A DNA stretch of 64,000 nucleotides from Bacillota bacterium (GCA_023441055.1 JAEZQY010000047.1:186001-250000), one strand, 5' to 3'; shown: positions 26,477 to 37,000, counted from the stretch's first letter. The notes: generated by a model from the sequence alone, not told the origin. Numbers and translations: made by a program.

Positions 26477-29419
26477 CTAGTATGGCAGCTCGAACTCTTT
26501 GCGCTTGGAGCGGATCTCGTCATGAATATACTGCACATAGTCCATGATCGCCTCTCTTGGCTCGGTCTGCGCGTTGACAACAACCTTATAGAAGGCGTTC
26601 TGCAGATGCCGGCCAGTGAAGTAGCCGCCCGGCACTTCAGGTATCCCTCGCACATGCTCGAACTGTGCCTTTAAATTCTGGTAGTCGGCTACCGGCCATG
26701 GCAGCTTATCCAGCGCAGCGATATTCGCGGTAGGATATCTGGCAGCCGCCCCGAGCAGCCCCTCCATCTCCCGCCCGAAGGTGACCTGCGTGTCTTCGCT
26801 CGTCCACCACTTCAGGAATGCCCAAGAAGAATCCTTATCTTCCGCCTTCTCCAGAATAATGGTTCCTGTCCCGCCGCTCGGCACGCTTCGATCCAGCACA
26901 CCATCCTCTTGCAGCGTGCCTGGGACCGGAACGAACCCCCACATCCCGCGAATTTCCGGCGCGAACACCTGCAGCGTGTTGTAGGTCGTATAGTCCGCTA
27001 TCCCGACAGGCATCTCCCCTGTACGGAAGCGGTTCGGAAAGTCGAATTCCCGCTCCAGCTTGTAATCCGTATAATACTCCGTCCAGCTCTTGAAGGATTC
27101 CATCCCGGTTCTGGAATCCAGATCCGACTCCTTATTGTCATCGCGATAGAATTGACCGCCGTTCTGCATCAGTATCGTCGCGTACATCGAATTGATCGGG
27201 ATATTCTCACCTGGATAGGCCGGCGCCGGATTCACCAGCGGCATTCCGAACGCCATCCGATTCTTATTCAGCACAGCGAGCATCTTAGCCACTTCGTCCC
27301 ACGTCTGCGGAATATCCAGCCCCAGATCCCTCAGTACATCCTTGCGGTAGAACAGCATATTGAACGTTTGCGTCTCCGGCAGCGCGTATACTTGACCCTC
27401 GAATGTATACGGGACCATCGCGCTCTCGCGGAATCGATCCGTCACCGTGTGGAAGTCCGAGAACTGTGTCAGGTCGGCGGCCGCATTACGCAGCCCGAAG
27501 TTCACAGGCAGATCATTGCCGATCTGCATCGCCACGTCGGGTCCTTGGTCCGCCAGCGTTGCTGGCAGCAGCGCATTCATCTGAACCAGCTTCAGGTTAA
27601 CGCGTATACCGGTGTCAGGTGTGAATGACTCGTCAATCATACTCTTGATTGTGTTAGCCTGGTCACGTCCGCTGCCGATCCAGACGGTGATGCTCTTCTC
27701 CTCCGTCCCATCCGACATATCGCCGATCTCATTATAGTTAATGACGAACGAATACATGAAGGATGCAATCTCATGCCACAGCTCGGCGAAGAAATTCATG
27801 CCCTTCTTCGGAAGCTTGGCGCCCGGCGAGGAGATATAGATGCTATCGATTTCTAGCGGAATCTCTCTAGCTCTCTGAAGCCAGGTGCCCATCCCGCCCG
27901 TATTAATCTTGTAATTAGTTAATCTTCTCGGAATTGTCTCCGGTCGCTCAATCATCTCATCCAGCTGAACCGCCATGGTCTTGAGCAGCGCTTCCTGCTC
28001 ACCGCTTGTGCCGGACAGCTTGGTCACTTGGTCAGCTATCTGCTTAAGACGCGCACTCTCTGCCTCGAAGACGGATAGAATATTCGGAATCTGCTTCTCC
28101 ACACGATAGTCCCGAATTGGATCAGGGGCAGTACCCGTGATCATTACAATCTTCCGGTACATGCTGTTCAGATTCAGCAGACTGTCTTCCACCTCACGGA
28201 TAATATCCGCGAATACCCCAAGCGTCGCTTCCAGACGCAGCGTATGCGAGCCTTTCTCCAGCTTGAATAAGTAGGCGCCGTCCTCCCCGCCCAGCGTATC
28301 GATTCGATAGCTGTTCTTGAATACGAACGCGGCTTGCTTCACTTCCTGGAACGGCACTTTGCCGTCAATCGTCAGTCGTCTTGTCGAGTAGATGCCTCTG
28401 GCCCAGTTCTGCTGGGTCTTGAACGAGATATTGTACAAGCCTGTCTCGGGCACCTCGAAATCCCATTCGATCCATTGCCCAGGCACACGCCAGTTGTATC
28501 CCCCAATCGTATTCACCCTGATCTCCTTGGCACTATAGGGATATACCGCCGGAGACGTCCGTTCTGCAACCGCATACAAGGTTGGCGAGGATTTCCTGAC
28601 CGCGTCTTCGCCCTGAATTTCGATAAGCTGGTCCTTCATTTCCTTAAGACCTTCATCCCGATACTGCTTCAACGCTTCCTTATAGGAGAGGATGGGCTCC
28701 TCCTGATAGAGGCGAATATGCTTCAGGGCCATGGGCTCCCGCTGGGACACTAAGGTAATTGAATGCTGGCCTGCTGTAAAATAAAAAGAAAAGGGCTCCT
28801 CATAATAGCCTTCTGTATCCTTAAACACCGCTTCCCGCCACTGCGGGATCTCAATTTGCTGCGGGCGCAGGTCATTGCCCTGATTGTCTCGGCGAATATG
28901 ATCCAGCTTGTTGCCCCAGATCCGATCGAATTGAATGAACGCTGCCTCTTCGAACGGAACCTCTCCATTAATCAACAAGGAACGTTCGATACTGGAGCTC
29001 TTGCCCGCTATCGGATAATACAGGACCGACATATTATACAAGCCGCTCTCAGGAATAGTGACCGTCCATTCGACTTCACTCTGCTCACCGGTAATCAAGG
29101 ACGCGCCGACTTGACCCTCGAAGTCCGCAACTCGCTCGATGCCCTCGCCTACCGCCCTGTCATAAGCAGCCGCTTCTACAATAATCTCCCGATCTGGTCT
29201 TGCCGCGCTTGCATGCTCGAGTGCATACTCGTAATACACGCTGCGATTCAGGAGCATGGCGAACAACTTATCACCGGCGAGCACACCGTCAGTGACCGTC
29301 TCGGCTTCAGCCTGAGCGCTGGAATCGTTCACCAGAGGTCCTGTGAGCAGCAGCCCGAAGGCGAGCACCGCACTCAGCGCTGACAACGAACCTTTTTTAA
29401 GTCGAGTTTTCCCCTTCAA
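26477..29419 (-). CDS. Giant extracellular solute-binding protein with two beta-sandwich domains
   Basis: About 980 residues, more than twice the usual binding-protein length. A signal peptide (about 1-38) lacks a lipobox Cys. Two related beta-sandwich modules follow: about 75-240 with TIPESGLYNMSVLYY and LLINGEVPFEEAAF, and about 290-415 with EVPETGLYNISF and LTIDGKVPFQEV. Next come a helical linker (420-560) and a family 1-like sugar-binding domain from about 575 (SITVWIGSGRDQANTIKSM) to the end. The TTG at 29419 has AGGGGGG 6 nt upstream; the ATG at 29455 has no site. How it stays on the cell without a lipid anchor is unclear. Polysaccharide capture is inferred. Confidence 0.82.
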   Translation of the reverse strand: MKGKTRLKKGSLSALSAVLAFGLLLTGPLVNDSSAQAEAETVTDGVLAGDKLFAMLLNRSVYYEYALEHASAARPDREIIVEAAAYDRAVGEGIERVADFEGQVGASLITGEQSEVEWTVTIPESGLYNMSVLYYPIAGKSSSIERSLLINGEVPFEEAAFIQFDRIWGNKLDHIRRDNQGNDLRPQQIEIPQWREAVFKDTEGYYEEPFSFYFTAGQHSITLVSQREPMALKHIRLYQEEPILSYKEALKQYRDEGLKEMKDQLIEIQGEDAVRKSSPTLYAVAERTSPAVYPYSAKEIRVNTIGGYNWRVPGQWIEWDFEVPETGLYNISFKTQQNWARGIYSTRRLTIDGKVPFQEVKQAAFVFKNSYRIDTLGGEDGAYLFKLEKGSHTLRLEATLGVFADIIREVEDSLLNLNSMYRKIVMITGTAPDPIRDYRVEKQIPNILSVFEAESARLKQIADQVTKLSGTSGEQEALLKTMAVQLDEMIERPETIPRRLTNYKINTGGMGTWLQRAREIPLEIDSIYISSPGAKLPKKGMNFFAELWHEIASFMYSFVINYNEIGDMSDGTEEKSITVWIGSGRDQANTIKSMIDESFTPDTGIRVNLKLVQMNALLPATLADQGPDVAMQIGNDLPVNFGLRNAAADLTQFSDFHTVTDRFRESAMVPYTFEGQVYALPETQTFNMLFYRKDVLRDLGLDIPQTWDEVAKMLAVLNKNRMAFGMPLVNPAPAYPGENIPINSMYATILMQNGGQFYRDDNKESDLDSRTGMESFKSWTEYYTDYKLEREFDFPNRFRTGEMPVGIADYTTYNTLQVFAPEIRGMWGFVPVPGTLQEDGVLDRSVPSGGTGTIILEKAEDKDSSWAFLKWWTSEDTQVTFGREMEGLLGAAARYPTANIAALDKLPWPVADYQNLKAQFEHVRGIPEVPGGYFTGRHLQNAFYKVVVNAQTEPREAIMDYVQYIHDEIRSKRKEFELPY

Positions 29420-29462
29420 GGTCAGCCCCCCTACAATATGCGCAACATCATTCATGCAAGAA

Positions 29463-29491
29463 GGGTGCGCCGGCCTGTGTGCGGCGCACCC
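29463..29491 (-). terminator. Intercistronic hairpin after the lipoprotein gene
   Basis: Arms 29463-29472 and 29482-29491 are perfect 10-bp, GC-rich complements, 24 bp past the stop of the binding lipoprotein. No T run follows. Such hairpins commonly stabilise the upstream message or attenuate read-through, giving more binding protein than permease. Confidence 0.6.
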
Positions 29492-29514
29492 TATCCTGCG
29501 TTATCTGATCACTC

Positions 29515-30900
29515 TTACTTCAGCTTATCTAGCGCAGTCTGCCCTTCGACCTTACGGCTCTCAACCACAGCAGATACGGACATGTTCTGAATAATGATCT
29601 CATCCATAATGGTATAGAACGGGAAGTCCGGAATACCTTCCTCTACCGATACCATGCCTGTGCCATTGATATTGTCGATCGCCATGCGGATATCAGACTC
29701 ATGCGTATAACGGCTCTCGAGCCAATCCTGACCAGGGTATTCCTCCGTTGGAGTGACATCCTGCATCTCCTCGAAGATTTGGAATACAATCTGCGGATCC
29801 TGAACGCCCTTCGGAATGAACCAGCCGTTCAGCGCGGTATTCGCATAAGTCCATTGACCGGTGCCTGACGGCCCCTTAGGAATTGGCACCACACCAACCT
29901 CGAACGGCAGATCACCCAAGTTCCAGTCATACATGATCGCCATCGCGACGTCGCCGTCCTTGAACGTATTCGTCTCGTTCCAATCCATCTTATTGCCACC
30001 CTTGACCTTCACAATGTTCTCCACATTGCTGATTCGATTCACGAATTCCAGCGTCTCTATCATCTTCGGGTCAGAGATTCCTTCGGTGAATGTTGCGTCA
30101 TCTACGAATGTTGCGTCATTCGTTGCTCCGAAGTGGCGTGCTGTATCCGCCGGCCAGCCGGAGAATCCGAAGGAATCAATCTTACCGTCATTGTCCGTGT
30201 CGCGTGTTGCCTTCTTGGCGATCTCCATGAACTTCTCCCAAGTCCACTCGCCCTTGGCGTAGATTTCTTGCAGATCTGGCAGCCCTAGCTGCGTGAACAA
30301 CTCGCGGTTGTAATGCAAGCCCACAACCGATACGCCGCCTGCCTTATTGAAGGAATATTCACCGCCGCCAAGTGGCGGAAGCTTAACCGTCAATCTCTGT
30401 TCATTATTAATGTCGCTGTTACCTAGTGCGAATTCGGAGATCGGCAGCACTAGGCCGTCCTTCACCGGAACGATCGCGCGCTTGTATTCCATGATCGCTA
30501 CATCGGCGAATGGATCGCCTGCAAGCACCGTCGTTGTGAACTTATCCATATACTCCTCGAATGGAATATTGATGAATTCTACCTTCATATTGTACTTCTC
30601 TTCCAATTCAGCAATCTTGTCCAGACGTTCCATGCCGCCTGCTGTATCCCCTACTGGCGTATCATCCCACCATGCCGCGATACGGATCGTACGTCCGGCT
30701 AAATCAACAGCGGGCGCCTCTTCCTTCGGCGCTTCCACCACCTCGGCAGGCGCTTCTGCCTTGCTGCTGGAATCAGGAGTAGAGGTAGAACTGTTATTGC
30801 TGTTAGCACCGTTGTTGGCATTGTTGCTGCTGCAAGCCGCCAGTGTGAAGACCAAGACGAACGCCAGCAGAAGCAAGCTAAACACCTTCATCTTTTTCAT
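29515..30900 (-). CDS. Sugar ABC transporter substrate-binding lipoprotein
   Basis: A lipoprotein signal (about 1-23, lipobox LAAC) leads to a Ser/Asn-rich linker and then a Pro/Glu/Ala-rich one (24-68). The family 1-like binding domain runs from about 70 to 461, with IRIAAWWDDTP at its start. A DTDNDGKIDSFG loop (about 235-246) looks like a Ca2+-binding loop, as in other Bacillales binding proteins. It is first in the operon, under its own promoter. It presumably serves one of the two permease pairs. Confidence 0.88.
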   Translation of the reverse strand: MKKMKVFSLLLLAFVLVFTLAACSSNNANNGANSNNSSTSTPDSSSKAEAPAEVVEAPKEEAPAVDLAGRTIRIAAWWDDTPVGDTAGGMERLDKIAELEEKYNMKVEFINIPFEEYMDKFTTTVLAGDPFADVAIMEYKRAIVPVKDGLVLPISEFALGNSDINNEQRLTVKLPPLGGGEYSFNKAGGVSVVGLHYNRELFTQLGLPDLQEIYAKGEWTWEKFMEIAKKATRDTDNDGKIDSFGFSGWPADTARHFGATNDATFVDDATFTEGISDPKMIETLEFVNRISNVENIVKVKGGNKMDWNETNTFKDGDVAMAIMYDWNLGDLPFEVGVVPIPKGPSGTGQWTYANTALNGWFIPKGVQDPQIVFQIFEEMQDVTPTEEYPGQDWLESRYTHESDIRMAIDNINGTGMVSVEEGIPDFPFYTIMDEIIIQNMSVSAVVESRKVEGQTALDKLK

Positions 30901-30927
30901 TGCGAATCCCCCTCATAAATATAATAA

Positions 30928-30941
30928 ATAAACCGCTTTCA
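30928..30941 (-). promoter_or_regulatory. cre-like site (CcpA) in the leader of the ABC operon
   Basis: TGAAAGCGGTTTAT on the minus strand matches the cre core (TGAAANCGNTT) but not the last two bases. It lies just downstream of the predicted start point, where CcpA acts as a roadblock. This would give catabolite repression of the sugar operon. Confidence 0.45.
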
Positions 30942-30952
30942 TTTCCTTTTTT

Positions 30953-30981
30953 ATGTTATCATTTTTATTTTGAATGGTCAA
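30953..30981 (-). promoter_or_regulatory. Promoter of the ABC/DUF5696 operon
   Basis: TTGACC (30976-30981) and TAACAT (30953-30958) are 17 bp apart on the minus strand in an AT-rich stretch, about 50 bp before the lipoprotein gene. Confidence 0.7.
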
Positions 30982-31001
30982 TTGTTTTTATTAATTTTTT
31001 C

Positions 31002-31014
31002 ATAACATTGTTAT
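31002..31014. promoter_or_regulatory. Palindrome ATAACA-N-TGTTAT, candidate LacI-family operator
   Basis: A perfect 13-bp palindrome lies about 20 bp upstream of the operon's -35 element. The remaining gap to the lacI terminator (31015-31300) is AT-rich and holds one further perfect palindrome, TGTGATCACA at 31197-31206. Half-sites of the TAACA/TGTTA type recur upstream of the GH113-lacI operon (33432-33458), so this may be the local regulator's operator. Confidence 0.35.
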
Positions 31015-31304
31015 TGTTTTGTTATTATGTATCCGCTTACTTGTCCTACCGATTGCAAAATAGCTACCAAAATCAAGCGATCAAAAAACGTCAGAAGCCC
31101 TTATATCAATTGGATTATCGGAGTTCATAGGGGAAAATTTGTTCTTAACTAAAAAGTCATGTTTTGTTATTGAGTAAGAGATACTTATAATAACAATGTG
31201 ATCACAATATTATTATTTAAGTCATAAAATGAAGGGTGTTCTAATTCTACATTGAACCAACGATGATCCCCCTGGGTGGAGACAGCTTTACTACATGATA
31301 CGCA

Positions 31305-31346
31305 AATAAAAAAAGGACGATCACCATCAAATTGGAAATCGTCCTT
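31305..31346 (-). terminator. Terminator after lacI
   Basis: Arms 31338-31346 and 31313-31321 form a perfect 9-bp stem followed by a long T run on the minus strand, 17 bp after the lacI stop. It separates GH113-lacI from the transporter operon. Confidence 0.88.
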
Positions 31347-31362
31347 ATTCAGATATTATCGC

Positions 31363-32394
31363 TTATCTCGTCGATTCACGGATGATCACTTCTCCATAAA
31401 TCAGCGTCTTCTCAATATTGGATTGCCGATTCGCGATTCTCCAGAGGAGCTTATCGACAGCGCGCCGCCCCAATTGCTCCTTATTAACATCAACTGTCGT
31501 TATCGATGGATGTACGCCGAAGCTTGAATCCGGGCCATGCGTATTGTCGAAGCCGGTTACACTGCACTCATTGGGCACATCAATGCCCTTCTCCTTCAGC
31601 ACCTGAATCGTATACATCGCGTTCGAATCATTCGCGCATACGAACACCTCCGGGAGCTGCTCCTGACTGATCTGCCTAATGATCTTATAGTGTTCATCCT
31701 CCGTATCCGCACTGATCAGGAGCTGGTGCTGCTCGCTCTTGATGCCGTACTCGTCAAGCGCGGAGCGATACGCGATCCATCGTTCGTAGAAGCTTGGCGC
31801 ATAGGAGATATTACCGACAAATTGGAAATCCTTATAGCCCTTGCTGATCAGCTTCATCATCAATTCACGCATGCAAGCGAAATTATCGACGAACACGGTA
31901 TCGCAATGATACGCTGGGTCTTGATGATCAACCATCACCACAGGTATATCCAGCCGCTTGATCTCCAGCAGAATCTGTGTGGAGATCTCTCCCAGCGTGA
32001 TAATGCCTTGTATCGCCTTAGGATTGAGCAAGCTGAATACACGCTCGCCGGTAGGCTCCGTCAACGTGATGATATCCAACCCCCTCTGGTTGAGACGCGA
32101 GGAGATGCCGTCGAAGATTGGGCCCCAATACACGGAGTCATGATTCTGATACCGTATATTAGGGAACAACACAACAATCGTACCCTTCGTTACTTCCGCA
32201 TCGTGTTCCTGTGGTTCGTTCGCGTAATAGCTTGGATTATTCTTAAAATAGCCCAGTTGCCCTGCTGTCTTCAGGATCATCTCTCTGGTCTGATCGCTTA
32301 CGCCAGACTTACCGGACAGCGCCCTTGATACCGCGAACTTGGATACACCGGCTAAATCAGCAATTTGCTGCACAGTTACTTTGTTCTTCATCAT
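31363..32394 (-). CDS. LacI-family transcriptional regulator
   Basis: This 343-residue regulator has an N-terminal helix-turn-helix (about 6-27, VTVQQIADLAGVSKFAVSRAL) with hinge helix, and a periplasmic-binding-like ligand domain (about 70-340). Sugar-type residues such as FVCANDSNAM and SVTGFDNTHG fit an oligosaccharide effector. The ATG overlaps the GH113 stop as ATGA, and GAGGGG lies upstream. It probably controls both its own operon and the adjacent transporter operon. Confidence 0.9.
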   Translation of the reverse strand: MMKNKVTVQQIADLAGVSKFAVSRALSGKSGVSDQTREMILKTAGQLGYFKNNPSYYANEPQEHDAEVTKGTIVVLFPNIRYQNHDSVYWGPIFDGISSRLNQRGLDIITLTEPTGERVFSLLNPKAIQGIITLGEISTQILLEIKRLDIPVVMVDHQDPAYHCDTVFVDNFACMRELMMKLISKGYKDFQFVGNISYAPSFYERWIAYRSALDEYGIKSEQHQLLISADTEDEHYKIIRQISQEQLPEVFVCANDSNAMYTIQVLKEKGIDVPNECSVTGFDNTHGPDSSFGVHPSITTVDVNKEQLGRRAVDKLLWRIANRQSNIEKTLIYGEVIIRESTR

Positions 32395-33368
32395 GCATTA
32401 CCCCTCGAATACCATTCACGTACAACCGCTTCCGCCTTCTTCCCATAAATATCGAAGCCCCGGTTGCTGGCGGCTTCGGCGAGCGGATACAGCTTAACAC
32501 TCCAATCCCACCAGAAGAAGCCGGAGAACCACGGCTCATTCCAGAATACCTTCATGACAGAACTGTAGAAGTTCGCTTGTTCATCCTGACTGACCGGTAG
32601 ATCCTTGTGCATGAAGTCCCAAGGCATAGCCGCGCATCCTTCCGCACTTCTGCAGCCAATCTCCACGAACACAATCGGCTTGTTAAATTTCTGATGCAGC
32701 CGCTTGAGCTTCTCGCGGACTGGCTTCCATCTCTCGATCATCTGCGCTTCAGTCGCGCCTGGTCCATCCGCTACTGGATAATAAGCGCTGGTTCCGATCA
32801 GATCAACTTGATCGAACCATTCCACGCCTTCTTCCTTGCCATGATTAGCGTTATAGATAAGCGGTCCGCTATATACCTTGCGAACCTGCGAGATCGTCTT
32901 CCTCCATCGTTCTGTCTGCGTCTCGGTCTTCACCATCTCACAACCGAGACAGAACATCTCGCATTGCAGCTCTTCCGCAAGCTCAGCGTAGTGAAGCAAG
33001 AAGGCCGTATAGGAAGTGAACCACTCCTCCCAATAGGGATGAGACACACTCTCCTCATTGGGGAAGCCAATATGCGCGCGCCAGATACCATCCTTGGAAT
33101 TGACAACCGGCTTCAGGCATACCTTCAAGCCCAGCTTGCGAGCCTCGGCGACCGCGAACTGAATATCCCGGTCGGTCACCGTGTAAGCGTAATCATAATG
33201 AATGGCGGTGGCATGAACATTATCCTGAAACGTATAGAAGGAGAGACAGATCCATTCCGCTCCCGTCTCCTTCAGCTTGCGGAGCGATTCAACAGCCTCC
33301 ACAGAGCGGTAATCCCCACGGATGGAATTCCAGCCCCACGTCATACCTTTGATGAATAGTTGTTCCAT
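32391..33368 (-). CDS. Glycoside hydrolase family 113-like, cytoplasmic
   Basis: A 325-residue TIM-barrel hydrolase starts FIKGMTWGWNSIRGDYRS, the opening typical of GH113. Glu144 in CLGCEM and Glu236 in VFVEIG are placed like the acid/base and nucleophile of Alicyclobacillus mannanase AaManA. There is no signal peptide, so it should act on imported oligosaccharides. Known GH113 enzymes cut beta-mannan, but specificity here is not assured. It heads the operon with lacI. Confidence 0.8.
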   Translation of the reverse strand: MEQLFIKGMTWGWNSIRGDYRSVEAVESLRKLKETGAEWICLSFYTFQDNVHATAIHYDYAYTVTDRDIQFAVAEARKLGLKVCLKPVVNSKDGIWRAHIGFPNEESVSHPYWEEWFTSYTAFLLHYAELAEELQCEMFCLGCEMVKTETQTERWRKTISQVRKVYSGPLIYNANHGKEEGVEWFDQVDLIGTSAYYPVADGPGATEAQMIERWKPVREKLKRLHQKFNKPIVFVEIGCRSAEGCAAMPWDFMHKDLPVSQDEQANFYSSVMKVFWNEPWFSGFFWWDWSVKLYPLAEAASNRGFDIYGKKAEAVVREWYSRGNA

Positions 33369-33431
33369 ATCCGATCCCTCAACTCATTCGTAATGTTATG
33401 ATGTATTTAGCATGCAACATAACTTAGTATA

Positions 33432-33458
33432 TAACAATTGCATATTTATTGCTTGTTA
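33432..33458. promoter_or_regulatory. Inverted repeat TAACAA...TTGTTA upstream of GH113-lacI
   Basis: The ends TAACAA and TTGTTA face each other over 15 bp in an AT-rich stretch about 65-90 bp upstream of the GH113 start. A minus-strand TATACT overlaps its lower end (about 33427-33432). The rest of the 33369-33671 gap shows no gene. The half-sites resemble those at 31002-31014. Confidence 0.3.
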
Positions 33459-33671
33459 TTTTTTATAACGACTCTGGAAAAAGACGTCGGATCCCCCTAT
33501 TACCCAGTAACCACTAGGTTTATCGGCTTTATTTTAATCCTGAACCAGATTCGAACACGAACAAACAATACCAAACAATATGTGATACCTACACCCAATT
33601 AGTTAGATAGGTTCACTAACTGCTTTGAAATGCTATAATGAATGAACAACCTGAGGAAAGGAATAACGACT

Positions 33672-33965
33672 ATGCCATCTACTGATTTCTTGACGGATGA
33701 TACGGAGCAGACGACCACCCGCTTCGTGGTGTTCATCAGTCCCAATATGCATCGCTTCGACTTGGCGATTACAACGACTCAGCGTTACTATGGCAAGAAG
33801 CTGGTGACGAATCTGCAGCGCGGCATTACAGCCATTATCGGACCAGACGACTTGGAAGAGGAAGGTTATCTGGAAGCTGCGTTCAAGCTCGATGAGGAAG
33901 AAGCCGAGGATTTGCGCCAATTTCTGGAGCAGGTTGTCGGACCGATCAACTTCTCAGATTTCTGA
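33672..33965 (+). CDS. DUF3055 family small protein
   Basis: This 97-residue soluble acidic protein matches the DUF3055 (SAV0927-like) family: an ETT-RFV core (EQTTTRFVVFI), then FDLAITTTQRYYGKKLV, and an acidic C-terminus (LDEEEAEDLRQFLEQV). I chose the ATG at 33672 because GAGGAAAGG lies about 11 nt upstream; an in-frame ATG at 33642 precedes that site. Function unknown. It stands alone, convergent with the glucan synthase gene. Confidence 0.75.
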   Translation: MPSTDFLTDDTEQTTTRFVVFISPNMHRFDLAITTTQRYYGKKLVTNLQRGITAIIGPDDLEEEGYLEAAFKLDEEEAEDLRQFLEQVVGPINFSDF

Positions 33966-33978
33966 GCCTAGACCAATA

Positions 33979-34016
33979 AGAGGGATGAGCGGAGCTGCCT
34001 CCGGACTCATCCCTCT
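33979..34016. terminator. Hairpin between convergent DUF3055 and glucan synthase genes
   Basis: Arms 33979-33989 and 34006-34016 are perfect 11-bp complements, between two stop codons facing each other. Short T-containing tails exist on both sides. It is likely a bidirectional terminator. Confidence 0.65.
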
Positions 34017-34023
34017 TCATGAT

Positions 34024-37000
34024 TTACATGATAATCTTCACTTCATGGTCGCGGCCATCATCGATCAGGGCAATACGCCCTACTTGACTATCCACATCCT
34101 CGATTGGCAGCAATTCGCCATCCACATGAATTTCTCTGATCCCCACACTTTGACCGGCAGCATTATCTACCGCAATCCGATAGCTGGAGCTTCGATACTG
34201 ATAGCGCACCTTGTATTGCTTCCAGCCCCGAGGAATGCAAGGCCGCACACATAACCAGTTTCCTCTGCGCCGAATGCCGAGAATCGACTCCAACCCCGCT
34301 TGATAGAACCAGCCCGCTGCGCCTGTATACCAAGTCCAGCCCGCTCGCCCTACATGCGGCTCTCTCGTATACACATCTGCCGCCATCGCATAGGGCTCAC
34401 CGCAATAGGTTTGTACCTCCAGCGATGTGCGTGTATGGTTAATCGGATTGAGCAGCTGGAACAGCTCGGCTGCTTTATCACCCTCATCCAGTAAGCTCCA
34501 GGCTACGATCCCCCAGATTACACCATGCGTATACTGCGCGCCATTCTCCCGTATGCCCGGCGGATATCCTTGTATGTAGCCTGGACTTGGATCCGTTCGG
34601 TCGAACGGCGGCGATAATAATCGCGCGACCGCAATCTTGCGATCAACCAGCTCGCGATCGAAGGACTGCATCGCTAGCCGGCTCTTGTCTGGATCGCCTG
34701 CGCCGGAGATGACCGACCATGACTGGGCAATCGCATCGATCTTGCACTCCTCGCTCTGCAGCGAGCCGAGCCAGCGTCCATCGTCTGTGAAGGCACGGCG
34801 GTACCAGGCATCGTCCCACCCATGCTGATCCAAGGCGATAGCCAGCTCTTCACGCGCCTGTCTATACCGCGAAGCGCGATCTGACTCGCCATATTCGCTG
34901 CAGATGAGCTCGAAGCGTCTTAACACATCGCTCAGGAACCAGCCTAGCCATACGCTCTCTCCACGCCCCTCCGCGCCAACGAGATTCATACCATCATTCC
35001 AATCCCCTACGCCGATGAGCGGGAGACCATGCTCCCCGATACGGGAGAGCGCCTTATCGATCGCCCTGCAGCAATGCTCATACAGAGTGCCTGTCTGCTG
35101 GGCAATAACTGTCGGTTCGTAACGTTCATGCTCCTCCTCGCTCAGCTGCTCACTGGTTAGATAGCGGACTTGCTCATCGAGTATGTCGGTTGCTTCAGTA
35201 TGCTCCAGATATCTGGAGGCTGCATAGGGCAGCCATAGCAGATCATCCGAGAACTTGGTACGGATGCCCTTCTCCGTCTCTTCATGCCACCAGTGCTGTA
35301 CATCGCCTTCCTCATATTGATGGGAGGCATGCAGCAGAATCTGTTCTCTGGAGAGATCGGGTCTTGTATGGAGCAGCGCCAGCGCATCTTGCAGCTGATC
35401 ACGGAAGCCCGTAGCCCCGCCAGCTTGATAGAAAGCCGTTCTCGCCCACATGCGGCACGCCAGCGTCTGATAGAGGAGCCAGCCGTTCAGCAGGATATCC
35501 ATCTCCTTGCTGGGCGTCTCCACCTGAACCTGCTTGAGAGTACCATCCCAGAATTCATGCAGCTCCTGCCACGCATCGTCGAATGCCTTCGGGCTGGCGT
35601 ACTTTCGCGACAATGCCAGCGCTTGTTCTTGTGAATCCTCACAGCCGAGCATTAGATAGACCGTCTTCTCCTCATGCGGCGCCAAGCTAAATTTCGCCTG
35701 AATTGCGCCGCAGGAATCGCTCATCAGCCCGACCTTGCCCGATAACCGCTTCGCACGGAGAGCCTCGGGCTGTTCAATAACGCCGCCAATCCCAATGAAG
35801 GTGCGTCGATCCGCCGTCCAAGACCAACGACAGTCCGAATTCGGCGCATAAATTCGCAGGAAGGCATTCGCCTCACGGAAGTATTCCTGATACAGATTAC
35901 GCGCTAGCAGCGTCTGTTCGTCATCCGACCACTCCGTCTCTATGAAAGGCGCATTCTCATGCCGCTTCACTCCAATTACCCATTCAGCGTAGGTGGTGAC
36001 GGACAACTCGCGTGACTCGGATGTTCGGTTCTTCAACTCGAGCTTAATCAGCTTGATGGCATCATGCACAGGGACGCAGCACGTCATGTTGGACTGAATT
36101 CCATTATTAACATGTGTAATTCGCGAATAGCCCAGCCCATGCGTCACTTGGTAAGACGCATCCTGCGGACCTGCATACGGCGTCGGCAGCCAGTAAGCTC
36201 CAGTCTGCTCATCCTTGATGTAGCACAGCTCGCCTGGCGGGTCGAGCACCGGATCATTGGACCACGGAGTCAGCTTGCACTCGCGGCTGTTCCTCCACCA
36301 GGTGTAACCGGTGCCTAGCTCTGAGATGATGCAGCCGAATTTATCGTTAGCCATCACATTGATCCACGGCGCGGGGAGGTAATGATCACGTCGAATCGTC
36401 ATCCGGTATTCTGATCCATCGGATGTGAATCCACCCCAGCCATTGTAATAGAGCAATTCATCCTCGCCTTGATTGGCAGAATCCAGATCAACAAGCCGGC
36501 TGATTGATCGCCTATCAAGCTGAGCCTTCGTCGTCGCCGGCACAGAACGAATTGACGATGCGTCACGCTTCCGCTGTGGCTCTCTTCCCTTGCGAAGCTG
36601 AGCCTGCAGGCTCGCTCCTCCAGCATAAAGAGAAATTCGGGCCAGCGAACGCAGTAAGGTCAGCTCTTCCGTTGTTAATTGCTCTATGCCCATGATGTGA
36701 ACACCCGACATCCCGGCACCGTAACGATCCACGCCGTGCTCCGCTGCTCTTAGAAGCATATCACGCAGCTCTTGCCTGTAGCCGCCATCTGAATCGTTCA
36801 GAAGTACCAGATCGAAGGCTAGTCCCTGGCGGCGCAAGTATTCATGACAGATGACCAGCCGATGCACGAATGGGAGCTGAACCCGATCTGAGACGACGGA
36901 CAGCATAATTGGGCGATCCCCCGACAACCCAAGCGGCCACAGAGCGGATTGTCCCTTGACATTGCGCGCGATATCCTGTCTTCTCTCCGGACTCATCGCG

